43,529 nucleotides of DNA from a virus, in the IMG/VR virus record IMGVR_UViG_3300020404_000348, positions 1-43,529 of that record; one strand, 5' to 3'. Below, piece after piece: positions 15,388-22,476 of the stretch (positions are counted from its first letter, which is position 1; each line of letters opens with the position of its first letter). The notes beneath the pieces are model-generated. The model was not told the origin of the DNA. It did no database searches and worked only from the letters and a program-made list of their open reading frames with translations. The translations under genes were made by a program, and so were the position numbers.

Positions 15388-15809
15388 AGAACGACGACAC
15401 CTTCGTTAATTAATCGTGTGCGATTTGCCAAGTGTGCTTCTTGCACGTCTTCTTTGGATTGTCCCATATAGTGAACCGCGTGGCCTTCTTCAATCATAAT
15501 CTTAGTAACCATACGATCTCCGACTTCAAAGTCCCCAAGGATACGACCAAACTTACCCTTCTTGTCTTCTCCGCTTTTTGAGATCTGTGTATGAAGAGTA
15601 CCAGTCTTTCCCAGAAGTTCTTTGAGACGCTTCTTTGCGGCAAGTCCAAACTTCTTTTCTACCTTGTCTCGGGTACGACTCTCCGGAGTATCAATACCCA
15701 TAATTCGTACTCGCTCTTTTTTGAGCCATACGCCAAATCCAAGATCGATATCCACATCAACTGTGTCACCATCGACCACTCTTAAAACTTTTACTTTATA
15801 ATCGTACAT
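15384..15809 (-). CDS. Staphylococcal-type (thermonuclease family) nuclease
   Basis: A 141-residue SNase-fold nuclease. The core reads VVDGDTVDVDIDLGFG (11-26, Ca2+-binding Asp residues), then R35-I-M-G-I-D40-T-P-E43, where R35 and E43 correspond to the catalytic Arg and general base of micrococcal nuclease. GKFGRILGDF further on supplies the second catalytic Arg. There is no signal peptide, so it acts inside the cell. Start at ATG 15809 in a TAATG junction with the ferredoxin gene, with a GGAGAT ribosome binding site in the ferredoxin 3' end. Degradation of host nucleic acid or processing during repair are both possible. Confidence 0.92.
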   Translation of the reverse strand: MYDYKVKVLRVVDGDTVDVDIDLGFGVWLKKERVRIMGIDTPESRTRDKVEKKFGLAAKKRLKELLGKTGTLHTQISKSGEDKKGKFGRILGDFEVGDRMVTKIMIEEGHAVHYMGQSKEDVQEAHLANRTRLINEGVVVL

Positions 15810-16045
15810 TATTGATCTCCGTCATCACCAATTGCTTCAACTGGACAACCCTCAAGAGCCTCCATACAAAGATCGATGTCTTCTTGTGTTATTGGTTGAG
15901 TGTGTACATAAGACCAAGCTTCTTCTTCATTTCTCGTGAAGAAATCAGGAGCAGTCTCTCGACAAAGATCGCAGTCGATACATTGATCATCTACATAGAA
16001 CTTTCCTTCTACATTATCGTCTAACCTGTCTGCTATATCTGCCAT
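15809..16045 (-). CDS. 4Fe-4S ferredoxin
   Basis: A 78-residue acidic ferredoxin with C22-x2-C25-x2-C28 and C67-P, which form one 4Fe-4S cluster. C60 is an additional cysteine. Cyanophage ferredoxins are usually the plant-type 2Fe-2S (PetF) kind, so this is a different family. From memory, the segment with QCIDCDLCRETAP and GCPVEAIG resembles ferredoxins annotated in Verrucomicrobiota-like bacteria, which gives a host hint that needs a search. It could reduce a phage enzyme such as a ribonucleotide reductase partner or redirect host electron flow. A TATAAATA late box lies 30 bases upstream (16076-16083), inside the previous gene. Followed directly by the nuclease gene. Confidence 0.9.
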   Translation of the reverse strand: MADIADRLDDNVEGKFYVDDQCIDCDLCRETAPDFFTRNEEEAWSYVHTQPITQEDIDLCMEALEGCPVEAIGDDGDQ

Positions 16046-16046
16046 A

Positions 16047-16253
16047 TTACTCTACATTGAACCGTTTCAAGAAAGTATTTATATTTTCTCGAATGTCCAG
16101 TAGACGATCCACAACTTCTTCGTCATTTATAATCGGGTTGATGTAATGTGGCAAACCGTATCCAACACTTTGTTTGAGTAAGTCAACCTGTTCTCTTAAC
16201 AAGGTGACACGATATTTGTAATAATCAGTTTCAGATTTTGGTATTTCATTCAT
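16047..16253 (-). CDS. Hypothetical small protein downstream of gp43 (68 aa)
   Basis: Start at the ATG at 16253, 6 bases after a -10-like TAGTCT (with TTGACA 17 bases further), so predicted leaderless. The protein is mostly helical, with a Lys/Arg/Glu-rich N-terminal helix, a GYGLPHYINPIIND turn and a C-terminal helix (EEVVDRLLDIREN). No family recognised. It lies between DNA polymerase and the ferredoxin gene. Its 3' part contains the late box for the ferredoxin. Confidence 0.65.
   Translation of the reverse strand: MNEIPKSETDYYKYRVTLLREQVDLLKQSVGYGLPHYINPIINDEEVVDRLLDIRENINTFLKRFNVE
16076..16083 (-). promoter_or_regulatory. T4-type late promoter box upstream of ferredoxin
   Basis: Exact TATAAATA on the minus strand within the small gene at 16047-16253, 30 bases before the ferredoxin ATG at 16045. 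Confidence 0.55.
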
Positions 16254-16259
16254 AAGAGT

Positions 16260-16288
16260 AGACTATATTATTTTTACAATGTTGTCAA
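16260..16288 (-). promoter_or_regulatory. Sigma70-like promoter, leaderless start
   Basis: -35 TTGACA (16283-16288), 17 bases, -10 TAGTCT (16260-16265), 6 bases, ATG at 16253. An overlapping TATAGT at 15-base spacing is an alternative -10. The TTTTACA repeats are absent. Confidence 0.5.
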
Positions 16289-16290
16289 GA

Positions 16291-18825
16291 TTAAACAAAG
16301 AAATCTTCGAGAGAGACAACTGGCTCCGACTTCCAATCAATCGCATCCAGAATCATTTCAAGAGGATCCAGAAAAGTTTTTTGAAACTGTTTCTTGTAGT
16401 CAATGTATTTACTCAGGTCAAGTTCGGAAGGCAAAGTCTCCGGAAAGGAAATCACATTTTCCTGAATAGAGTTTGGAATAAGAAGATAAAGAAACTTGAT
16501 CTTGTCTCCATTACGAACCAACTCATATTTCTTCTCCAAGCCATGACGTTTGAGATAGTGATTGTAGAGAAGAGACCCGCGAACATGAATCGGAGTTCCC
16601 TTGCGATAGATCTTTTCTGCATCACGAAAAGAAGTGACATTGCTCACTCCTCGGGGAAAAGAAACTGCCTCAGCCGGAAGAGTCGAGAAATGTTGACGAA
16701 ACATCTCAATAGCATCCTGAGTTTTCTTCTCGTCACCTGTCATAATGATCTTGAACATCTCATTCATCGCATCGCGACAAACCTGTGGAGTAGAAGACTT
16801 GACAGCCTCGATGCCCATCATCTTGATCTTTGGTTTTGCATACTGGACACCCTCGTTGTTGTGGACATTCAAAATGTATCTCTTCTTCGCAGTCCAGATT
16901 CCACGATCCGCAATCGCCTCACGTTTCATCACCATACGATTTGAGTAGGCATTTGTCATTTCCGCGAAACGACCATAGGACTTTTCAAGCAAAGGTTCAA
17001 TGGCTTCCGATCCAAACTTGTCAAGAAAGTCGATGGGATTCTCAGGTTTTACTTTCTCGACCAGATCATTGACATTGATGTAAAGAGAATCAGTATCAAT
17101 CGCAACGACTCGATCCTTGTCATCACCCAGAACTTTGGATAGGTAATCGTTGACTGTCTTCTCGCCCCAACGAATAACTGTCTGACCGGAAAGAGTGACT
17201 GCCGACGCAACCTGAATGTCAAAGTAACGAAAGTATTTGTTTCCCAAGGCACCGTAAAGTGAGTTGAGCAGAATCTTGATCGCAACCTGAAGAGTCTCCA
17301 GACGAGCGACATTTGATTGTGTTCGGAAATACTCAGAAGAACTTACATTGGAAAGAGTCTCAAGTTTTGTCTTCTCCTCCAACATCTCCTTCTTGATCGT
17401 CACACGACGAGCATAGAGTTCCTCGACGATCTCCGGAATGATTCCCTTCTTGTCACGACGAAATGTAGCACCATTACACGCAACCGCAAGATTCTCGTTT
17501 GGAACATTTACCTTCTCTTCGGAAAGAATCTTGTCAGGATTAGTATCCGAAACACAAGACTGTCGAACCAAAGTCTCCGGTGACATATTGTACTGAATAA
17601 TTAGATTAGGATAGAGAGAGTTCAAGTCAAACGACATCACCCAATCGTGCATACCGACTTGAGGCTCCTTGACGAAACCGCCTGGAAACTTACTCGACTT
17701 GGTGTTGTTGTTGGATGGCATGATCGCCACTTTACTACGAGCCAGACGACGAAAGATAATCGAATCCCAGATCGCAGTTGTTCCCAGAGTATCCTGATAG
17801 TTGACTCCACCAAGATAAGCCATAGTCAGAACCAAAGTAATCAAACCCAACTTCTCTTCCATTCTCTCAATCAACTCAACATCCTTGATATTGTAGTCAA
17901 CAAACATTTGGTAATCCGCACCGTAAAGATCTCGAAGAGAACCGACTTCGGAATAGTCCAACTTCTTCTCACCCAGAACGACATTCGCAATGTGATTCAA
18001 GGAATAGGATTCTTGATTGCCATAAGTATTCAGCGTGAACTTCTTGAAGAGATCCATGTAATCCAAGTGTTGAATCCCCTTGATCTCAAAGATGGTATGA
18101 TCTCTTCCTTGAATGACAATCTCCCTTTCATCGATCTTCTTCCAAGGAGAAAGCAGATTTGTTTTGACATCTCCTAGAAGATAACGCATTCGAGCAACCA
18201 TGTAAGGAATATCAAAGAGTCGAGTATTCCAACCTGTGATGATGTCCGGAGTGTTCTCGGGATTGGCCCAGAACTGAATGAACGCATCCAACATAGAAGC
18301 CTCATCGGTAAACTGACGATACTCGATCTCAAGATCTAGTTGAGACTTAGACTCATCGTAACCTTTCATTCCCCACACTCGATAGGTTTTGTCCTTCGAA
18401 CTTTTGTAGGCAATCGTGAGGATCTCGTTTGTAGGATTGTGAACATCCGGAAAACCATCACCATACGAAGTCTCGATATCAAGAGAAGCCGTGTCAACCA
18501 TGTTACGACTGTATCGAATCTCATTTGGAAAGACCGACTGAATAAACGCAGGAACATGTCGAGTGTTTCCGTAAAGTTGAAAGTCATCTACACTGTTGTA
18601 GGTTTTCTCAAAGGTGCGAACTTCCGACATAGTGTTGAACGAGATAGGCTCAACCGGAGTTCCGTCAAGGGCAGTCCAATCGGTATTCTTGTTTTTAGAC
18701 GGAAGGAAAAGTTTTGGTTGGTACTTGACTCTCTTGAGAATCTTTTTACCCTCGTCGTCGTAACCACGATAAAGGAGAGAGTTGCCAAAGCGATCTACGC
18801 TTGTATAGAAACCATTAGAAATCAT
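16291..18825 (-). CDS. 43: DNA polymerase gp43 (family B)
   Basis: An uninterrupted 844-residue family B replicative polymerase with 3'-5' exonuclease (T4 gp43: 898). Visible motifs are Exo I SLDIETS (114-120), motif A DLNSLYPNLI (about 395-405), motif B KILLNSLYGALGNK and motif C IDTDSLY with the two catalytic Asp. The N-terminal region matches the T4-type N-terminal domain with its Gly-Asn-Ser-Leu opening. The C-terminus should carry the clamp-binding peptide: the last residues (VSLEDFFV) fit a PIP-like sequence ending in DFF. The ATG at 18825 stands 6 bases after a -10 box and is predicted leaderless. Not split by introns or into subunits, unlike some phage relatives. Confidence 0.97.
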   Translation of the reverse strand: MISNGFYTSVDRFGNSLLYRGYDDEGKKILKRVKYQPKLFLPSKNKNTDWTALDGTPVEPISFNTMSEVRTFEKTYNSVDDFQLYGNTRHVPAFIQSVFPNEIRYSRNMVDTASLDIETSYGDGFPDVHNPTNEILTIAYKSSKDKTYRVWGMKGYDESKSQLDLEIEYRQFTDEASMLDAFIQFWANPENTPDIITGWNTRLFDIPYMVARMRYLLGDVKTNLLSPWKKIDEREIVIQGRDHTIFEIKGIQHLDYMDLFKKFTLNTYGNQESYSLNHIANVVLGEKKLDYSEVGSLRDLYGADYQMFVDYNIKDVELIERMEEKLGLITLVLTMAYLGGVNYQDTLGTTAIWDSIIFRRLARSKVAIMPSNNNTKSSKFPGGFVKEPQVGMHDWVMSFDLNSLYPNLIIQYNMSPETLVRQSCVSDTNPDKILSEEKVNVPNENLAVACNGATFRRDKKGIIPEIVEELYARRVTIKKEMLEEKTKLETLSNVSSSEYFRTQSNVARLETLQVAIKILLNSLYGALGNKYFRYFDIQVASAVTLSGQTVIRWGEKTVNDYLSKVLGDDKDRVVAIDTDSLYINVNDLVEKVKPENPIDFLDKFGSEAIEPLLEKSYGRFAEMTNAYSNRMVMKREAIADRGIWTAKKRYILNVHNNEGVQYAKPKIKMMGIEAVKSSTPQVCRDAMNEMFKIIMTGDEKKTQDAIEMFRQHFSTLPAEAVSFPRGVSNVTSFRDAEKIYRKGTPIHVRGSLLYNHYLKRHGLEKKYELVRNGDKIKFLYLLIPNSIQENVISFPETLPSELDLSKYIDYKKQFQKTFLDPLEMILDAIDWKSEPVVSLEDFFV

Positions 18826-18831
18826 AGATGA

Positions 18832-18860
18832 ATACTACACCAATTAGGGTGTTTTGTCAA
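18832..18860 (-). promoter_or_regulatory. Strong sigma70-like promoter of gp43, leaderless start
   Basis: -35 TTGACA (18855-18860), 17 bases, -10 TAGTAT (18832-18837), 6 bases, ATG at 18825. It begins two bases after the T-run of the preceding terminator, so polymerase has an independent unit. Confidence 0.8.
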
Positions 18861-18861
18861 T

Positions 18862-18893
18862 AAAAAACTCCACACCTTAGAAAAGATGTGGAG
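18862..18893 (-). terminator. Rho-independent terminator of the ParB-like gene
   Basis: Minus-strand hairpin CTCCACA...TGTGGAG (arms at 18887-18893 and 18868-18874) followed by TTTTTTA (18861-18867). It ends transcription from 18921-19976 just before the gp43 promoter. Confidence 0.85.
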
Positions 18894-18920
18894 AATTAGA
18901 ATTAATATAGATTATATTTC

Positions 18921-19976
18921 TTAACCATTGAGAAATCCTTTCATAGTGACTAATTTCCCTTCTTCCATCGCCTTTCTTTGAAATTCATTTGTTAGTTGAG
19001 GAATGATTCCAAGTAAATTGTAACCCTTTTCTTTAGGACAATCTATATTTACGTTAGGAATTTTAGAACTGACAGCACCAAACATTTTTCGATATAATCT
19101 ATCAACTGTTTGAATGAAATCTTTAGTCTTCTCTTTTGCCTCAGTCTCATATGGAGTATTTGAGTACAAAATCAATGACGGTAACTCTCCTTTTGCAAGA
19201 GAAGGTACAATTTTTTCAGCAAAGAAGAGAGGAGCTCTCCTTCCTCCAGTTTGAAGTAAAGATATATCATCATCTATGTTAATGCCACGGGTTAATAACC
19301 AACCTTTCCATTCCTCTCTGGTTTTACATCTAATAAGCCTATTTTTAGTATCAGTCATCTTGTGAACTTCGTTCACTATTTTAGAAATGATGTTGTTACC
19401 AGAACCATAGAATCTTTCTACGCTATAATCGGTTATTAGTCTCTCTCTGATTTGATTGCGATCTCTCTCAATCACATCCTCTGTTATGTCACAAACTAAG
19501 GCCCCAACAAGAGTGTGATATTCTGTTCTCTTTCCGTAAGGTTGTCTGTTTGACTGAATGCCGATTACTCTATCTATGCCCCCCTCGTTCCTTCTTTCTT
19601 TAACAGTACGAACTAACATTACGGGCATATATTTCTCTCCTAGTTTTCGAAGCTCATTTTCACGAGTCCTACCGTCAAGAAGTTTTCCAGTGTAAACATT
19701 CTGTATTGGTGGAAAAAACGTGGAAAGAAATCCATCGTTTTCAAAATCGACAGACAACTCTGGTGCATCTGGAGTTCCCTCAGACCTAACGCCCTCGTTA
19801 TCATCCATCTCAGGATCAATCTTTCGATATTTGAAACAGGAACCATTAGTATATACTGGTTCGCAGGCCTCGGGAAGATGTTTCTGTATTTCAGAACTAT
19901 TGAAATTAGTCTCTAAGGAGACCAGATCAAAACTTCTACCGAGTATTGTTCTAACACTATTTGTGTTGTTTTTCAT
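18921..19976 (-). CDS. ParB/sulfiredoxin-fold domain protein
   Basis: A 351-residue protein. Residues 95-123 (YTGKLLDGRTRENELRKLG and following MPVMLV) match the ParB N-terminal/sulfiredoxin pattern (hydrophobic, D-G-x-x-R, helix, L-G, P-V-h-V), which in ParB binds CTP and in relatives carries nuclease or ATP-dependent activities. D101-G-R103-T-R105 would contact the nucleotide. The rest is charged and helical with no recognisable HTH that I can point to. It stands alone, with its own promoter (20058-20087), a leader of about 75 bases without a Shine-Dalgarno, and its own terminator. A role in transcription, chromosome handling or host takeover is open. Confidence 0.65.
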   Translation of the reverse strand: MKNNTNSVRTILGRSFDLVSLETNFNSSEIQKHLPEACEPVYTNGSCFKYRKIDPEMDDNEGVRSEGTPDAPELSVDFENDGFLSTFFPPIQNVYTGKLLDGRTRENELRKLGEKYMPVMLVRTVKERRNEGGIDRVIGIQSNRQPYGKRTEYHTLVGALVCDITEDVIERDRNQIRERLITDYSVERFYGSGNNIISKIVNEVHKMTDTKNRLIRCKTREEWKGWLLTRGINIDDDISLLQTGGRRAPLFFAEKIVPSLAKGELPSLILYSNTPYETEAKEKTKDFIQTVDRLYRKMFGAVSSKIPNVNIDCPKEKGYNLLGIIPQLTNEFQRKAMEEGKLVTMKGFLNG

Positions 19977-20057
19977 GATATGTGTATGTATTTGTATTAT
20001 TAACAGTGTGTAAATTGATTTCGTCGGTTAGACCTTTACAATTTACTTTAACGTTAG

Positions 20058-20087
20058 CTATCATGCACATTTCTTGCGATATGTCAA
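20058..20087 (-). promoter_or_regulatory. Sigma70-like promoter of the ParB-like gene, with partial TTTTACA element
   Basis: -35 TTGACA (20082-20087), 18 bases, -10 TGATAG (20058-20063; ATGATA at 17 is an alternative). A TTTTACG lies 9 bases upstream of the -35, but the second repeat is replaced by the T-run of the terminator at 20108-20140. Transcript leader about 75 bases. The rest of 19977-20166 shows no gene. Confidence 0.6.
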
Positions 20088-20107
20088 GGCGAATTCCGTA
20101 AAAAAAT

Positions 20108-20140
20108 AAAAAAAAAGGCGAGAGGATTTCTCCCCCCGCC
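20108..20140 (-). terminator. Strong rho-independent terminator of the hsp20/outer-membrane unit
   Basis: Minus strand: 10-bp stem GGCGGGGGGA / TCCTCTCGCC with GAAA loop (20117-20140; two G-U pairs), followed by nine T (20108-20116). Confidence 0.9.
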
Positions 20141-20166
20141 CTTCTTAAACTTAAATGAATTAAATC

Positions 20167-20886
20167 TTAAAATTTTGCAACGATACCAGCATAAAAGCTT
20201 TCTTCACTGCTCAAATTTTCACTGTCGTTTGTAAGTATATCGACTTGTCCAAACACATCTACACTAGAAGTGATGCCTTTGGTAAAACGACCAAACAATC
20301 TATGGTAATCATAATCATCAATCATGCTGTAAGAACGACCATATTCTCCGCCAACGCGAAGTCCAAGGTTGAAAACCTCAAAGTGGTGTCCCTTTGAGAG
20401 AACAACGGAAGAAAGGTAATTCACATCTTGAAATACGTCTCCTCGATTGTTGTCGGCAAGTGTCACCCTCAGATCGGCATCAAAGAATGGTATGAAAGGT
20501 AATCCGTAGTAAGTGTCCAGCTCAATCGCCGTCCTCTGTCTTGAATCACTTTTAATGACGAGATCTGTCTCAACAAACTTAAATGAAGTTCCAAGAGTAT
20601 AATCTACTCTGTCAAACCCATCTGTGATGTATTCGATTGCTCCGTCAAAATTAAGACTTCCAACAGATCCAAGAGAAAGATCGATCTTCCCAAAGGGAGC
20701 TTCGGTCTCACTATATGCACCATCGGTTATCTTCTGATCATACCAACCAGCTGTGACCTGATTGATTATTCCGGTTGAGTTGTCAACTGTGATTTCTTCA
20801 TCCGCACCATAAGTTTTACAGGCGAAGAAACAGCCAACAGCTATAAGGACGATACCTAGTATCGTTAGTTTTTTTGATTTAGTCAT
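20167..20886 (-). CDS. Putative outer-membrane beta-barrel protein with signal peptide
   Basis: 239 residues. The N-terminus (MTKSKKLTILGIVLIAVGCF) is a basic n-region and hydrophobic core; cleavage after Y-G-A (about residue 28) is likely, and A-V-G-C19 is a poor alternative lipobox. The mature part has short amphipathic segments alternating hydrophobic/polar residues with many aromatic and Asp/Gly residues (for example FDRVDYTLGTSFKFVETDLVI is typical in style) and ends in ...YAGIVAKF with a terminal Phe, the usual recognition end for BamA-dependent barrel proteins. No named family. It follows hsp20 by 18 bases, has an AAAGGAAA ribosome binding site, and shares a TATAAATA late promoter. Candidate roles are receptor masking/superinfection exclusion or altering host permeability late in infection; this is inference. 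Confidence 0.7.
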   Translation of the reverse strand: MTKSKKLTILGIVLIAVGCFFACKTYGADEEITVDNSTGIINQVTAGWYDQKITDGAYSETEAPFGKIDLSLGSVGSLNFDGAIEYITDGFDRVDYTLGTSFKFVETDLVIKSDSRQRTAIELDTYYGLPFIPFFDADLRVTLADNNRGDVFQDVNYLSSVVLSKGHHFEVFNLGLRVGGEYGRSYSMIDDYDYHRLFGRFTKGITSSVDVFGQVDILTNDSENLSSEESFYAGIVAKF

Positions 20887-20904
20887 GTATTTCCTTTGTT
20901 TTGG

Positions 20905-21351
20905 TTAGTCCTGAAGGAATCCTTTTTTTGAACCTATTTTAATGATTTTAGGTTTCAGATCTTCAGGTATAACTCTCTCCAAACGGACACTCAGGATACC
21001 ATTGACTAGATCGGCTCCACGAATCTCGATATGCTCAGAGAGGTTAAAAGTCTTTGCGAACTTACGATTTGAGATGCCCTGATGGACATATTCCGCTTGT
21101 TCTTTTGAGTCTTTGTTTCCTTCTATAGTTAGAACGTTATCCTTGTAGGTAACTTCAAGATCAGATTCATCGAATCCGGCGACTGCCAGTTCGATTTCAT
21201 AATTGTCATCATCAATACGAATGACATTATGTGGTGGATAAGTGTTGTTTGTGCGGGTTGAGTTGCCGTTGCGGGCGTTCTCAAGTTCTTCGAATATTCG
21301 TTCAAATCCTATAAAGGCAGAACGAGGCCAGGTTGGTATTGTAGTTGTCAT
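20905..21351 (-). CDS. hsp20: Hsp20-family small heat shock protein
   Basis: A 148-residue alpha-crystallin-type chaperone. A short N-terminal arm with aromatic residues (TTTIPTWPRSAFIGFERIFEE) is followed by the crystallin domain, about 40-140, with VIRIDDDNYEIELAVAGFDE, the beta-strand VLTIEG (73-78), the KFAKTFNLSEHIEI segment and G-I-L-S-V-R-L. Family relatives are common in T4-like cyanophages, where they are thought to protect folding during assembly. It has a good ribosome binding site (GGAGGA) and a 90-base leader from the late promoter at 21442-21449, unlike the near-leaderless neighbours, which suggests heavy late translation. The C-terminal I-x-I/V motif seems replaced by PKIIKIG. 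Confidence 0.95.
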   Translation of the reverse strand: MTTTIPTWPRSAFIGFERIFEELENARNGNSTRTNNTYPPHNVIRIDDDNYEIELAVAGFDESDLEVTYKDNVLTIEGNKDSKEQAEYVHQGISNRKFAKTFNLSEHIEIRGADLVNGILSVRLERVIPEDLKPKIIKIGSKKGFLQD

Positions 21352-21409
21352 GTGTATTTTCCTCCATTAGGCAGGTTTTATTTGTGAGACCCTTTCGGCA
21401 TCCCATTCG

Positions 21410-21428
21410 AAACCACAGCGTGTGGTTT
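21410..21428 (-). promoter_or_regulatory. Hairpin in the hsp20 mRNA leader
   Basis: Perfect inverted repeat AAACCACA-CGC-TGTGGTTT 14 bases after the late box and about 60 bases upstream of the hsp20 start, without a T-run after it. It lies just past the regA stop, so it may stabilise the 5' end of the late hsp20 mRNA or end the upstream message. Confidence 0.55.
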
Positions 21429-21441
21429 GAAATTGATTATG

Positions 21442-21449
21442 TATTTATA
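21442..21449 (-). promoter_or_regulatory. T4-type late promoter box upstream of hsp20
   Basis: Exact TATAAATA overlapping the regA stop codon (21445-21447). It gives a leader of about 85 bases with the hairpin at 21410-21428 and a GGAGGA ribosome binding site. Confidence 0.75.
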
Positions 21450-21864
21450 CTTTCTTAACGTTCCCAATGGAATATTTTGGCTGTAAATCCCATTGTGATT
21501 TGTCTCGATGTGAAATTATTTTTATAAGTCTTAGATCGGTTTGTGGTTGAGCCATTGACTCGTTTACGATGTTGAGAAGTCCCCAATCCGAGAGAAGTGT
21601 TGTGATCGTATTTCGTCGTTCGATGTCGTTCTCGGTGAGACTTGCGTTCTTTCCATCCAAAAGGAAGAGTTCCTTGAAATGTACAATAAAGTATCTTCCC
21701 TGTTTGTGGAGAATGTGGCAACTCTGAAAAAGAGTGTTAGGTAACTTCTTAGAAGAAACTCCAATCCGAGTAAGAGTTTCTTTTATCTTGAGAAAATCAT
21801 CAGGTTCATTCAGAGTCACTTCCAACATATCTGTTGGTGTCCAATCATCTATAAAATTATTCAT
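21445..21864 (-). CDS. regA: RegA translational repressor
   Basis: A 139-residue RegA protein that binds ribosome binding sites of phage early mRNAs. From M13 onward (MLEVTLNEPDDFLKIKETLT) it follows T4 RegA (MIEITLKKPEDFLKVKETLT) closely, including LFQSCHILHKQGRYFIVHFKEL. A 12-residue N-terminal extension (MNNFIDDWTPTD) precedes that point. I keep the longer start because the ATG at 21864 stands exactly 5 bases after a TATAAATA box, which would put the transcript start on the ATG. T4 RegA acts on Shine-Dalgarno regions; many targets here lack one, so its target mode may differ. Lies directly after gp62, as in T4. Confidence 0.93.
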   Translation of the reverse strand: MNNFIDDWTPTDMLEVTLNEPDDFLKIKETLTRIGVSSKKLPNTLFQSCHILHKQGRYFIVHFKELFLLDGKNASLTENDIERRNTITTLLSDWGLLNIVNESMAQPQTDLRLIKIISHRDKSQWDLQPKYSIGNVKKV

Positions 21865-21869
21865 AATGA

Positions 21870-21877
21870 TATTTATA
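21870..21877 (-). promoter_or_regulatory. T4-type late box immediately upstream of regA
   Basis: Exact TATAAATA, 5 bases before the regA ATG. With T4-type geometry (box at -13 to -6) the first transcribed base is the A of ATG. Confidence 0.6.
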
Positions 21878-21883
21878 TAATGA

Positions 21884-22321
21884 TCACTTTTGAAACCCGC
21901 CGATATCCATCGATTTACGCAATTTGTTCACTTCTTCCGAAGAAAAGAGAGGATAAACCGCCTCCGCCTTAGCTCTTGAGTAGTTGTACTTGCGTTGAAT
22001 CAACTTCACATCATCCTCGACACTTCTCTTCTTTGTCCACTTTGAGAACCTCTTTCTCGGGTTTACAGCATCTCGTAGAAAGTCATACTGCATCCTATGT
22101 GGAAGATGCGACAAACGATTCATCTCATTTGCAAAGAGAACCGTATCAGAGAAATAAGAAAGACCTCGATTGATGATAAAGGGAACATAACTCTTATCGG
22201 GCGAAGAAGGATCGTTAGGATCAGTAGACGAATCAGCCTTGCAATCCTTCAGAAGATTCTTACTGAAAGTCCCCTCGTTGATCGAGTTGATGAAAGTAAA
22301 TGGTGTTAGTTTATCGGCCAT
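21884..22321 (-). CDS. 62: Clamp-loader small subunit gp62
   Basis: A 145-residue gp62, partner of gp44 in the 4:1 clamp loader that opens and places the gp45 sliding clamp. It shows the recognisable run PFTFINSIN (7-15), YVPFIINRGLSYFSDTVLFA (45-64), MQYDFLRDAV, then RKRFSKW, and a C-terminal helix. The length compares with 187 in T4 and about 130-150 in marine relatives. It overlaps the small DUF2061 gene by 16 bases and lies downstream of gp44, as in T4 gene order 45-44-62-regA. Confidence 0.93.
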   Translation of the reverse strand: MADKLTPFTFINSINEGTFSKNLLKDCKADSSTDPNDPSSPDKSYVPFIINRGLSYFSDTVLFANEMNRLSHLPHRMQYDFLRDAVNPRKRFSKWTKKRSVEDDVKLIQRKYNYSRAKAEAVYPLFSSEEVNKLRKSMDIGGFQK

Positions 22322-22476
22322 ACCTTTTCAAATCCATAGTGTACGAACATCATTACGATTGAGATGAAGATACCAAAGGCAGTGACATGCCAATCTCCAA
22401 ACCAGATTCTTCCCATCAATGTACAAAGAATTACCGAAAGAACTCTCCACGTAACAACCTTTATCGTTACTTCCAT
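22306..22476 (-). CDS. Small membrane protein, DUF2061-like
   Basis: A 56-residue protein from the ATG at 22476 (MEVTIKVVTWRVLSVILCTL); an in-frame start at 22506 would overlap gp44 further. The sequence follows the DUF2061 pattern (K-x-x-T-W-R-h...G-x-W...H-Y-x-h-E-K-V-W), a two-helix membrane protein found in many bacteria. It is wedged between gp44 and gp62 with overlaps on both sides, so it is co-translated with the clamp loader. Why a membrane protein sits there is unknown; a similar insertion may exist in relatives. Confidence 0.75.
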   Translation of the reverse strand: MEVTIKVVTWRVLSVILCTLMGRIWFGDWHVTAFGIFISIVMMFVHYGFEKVWPIN

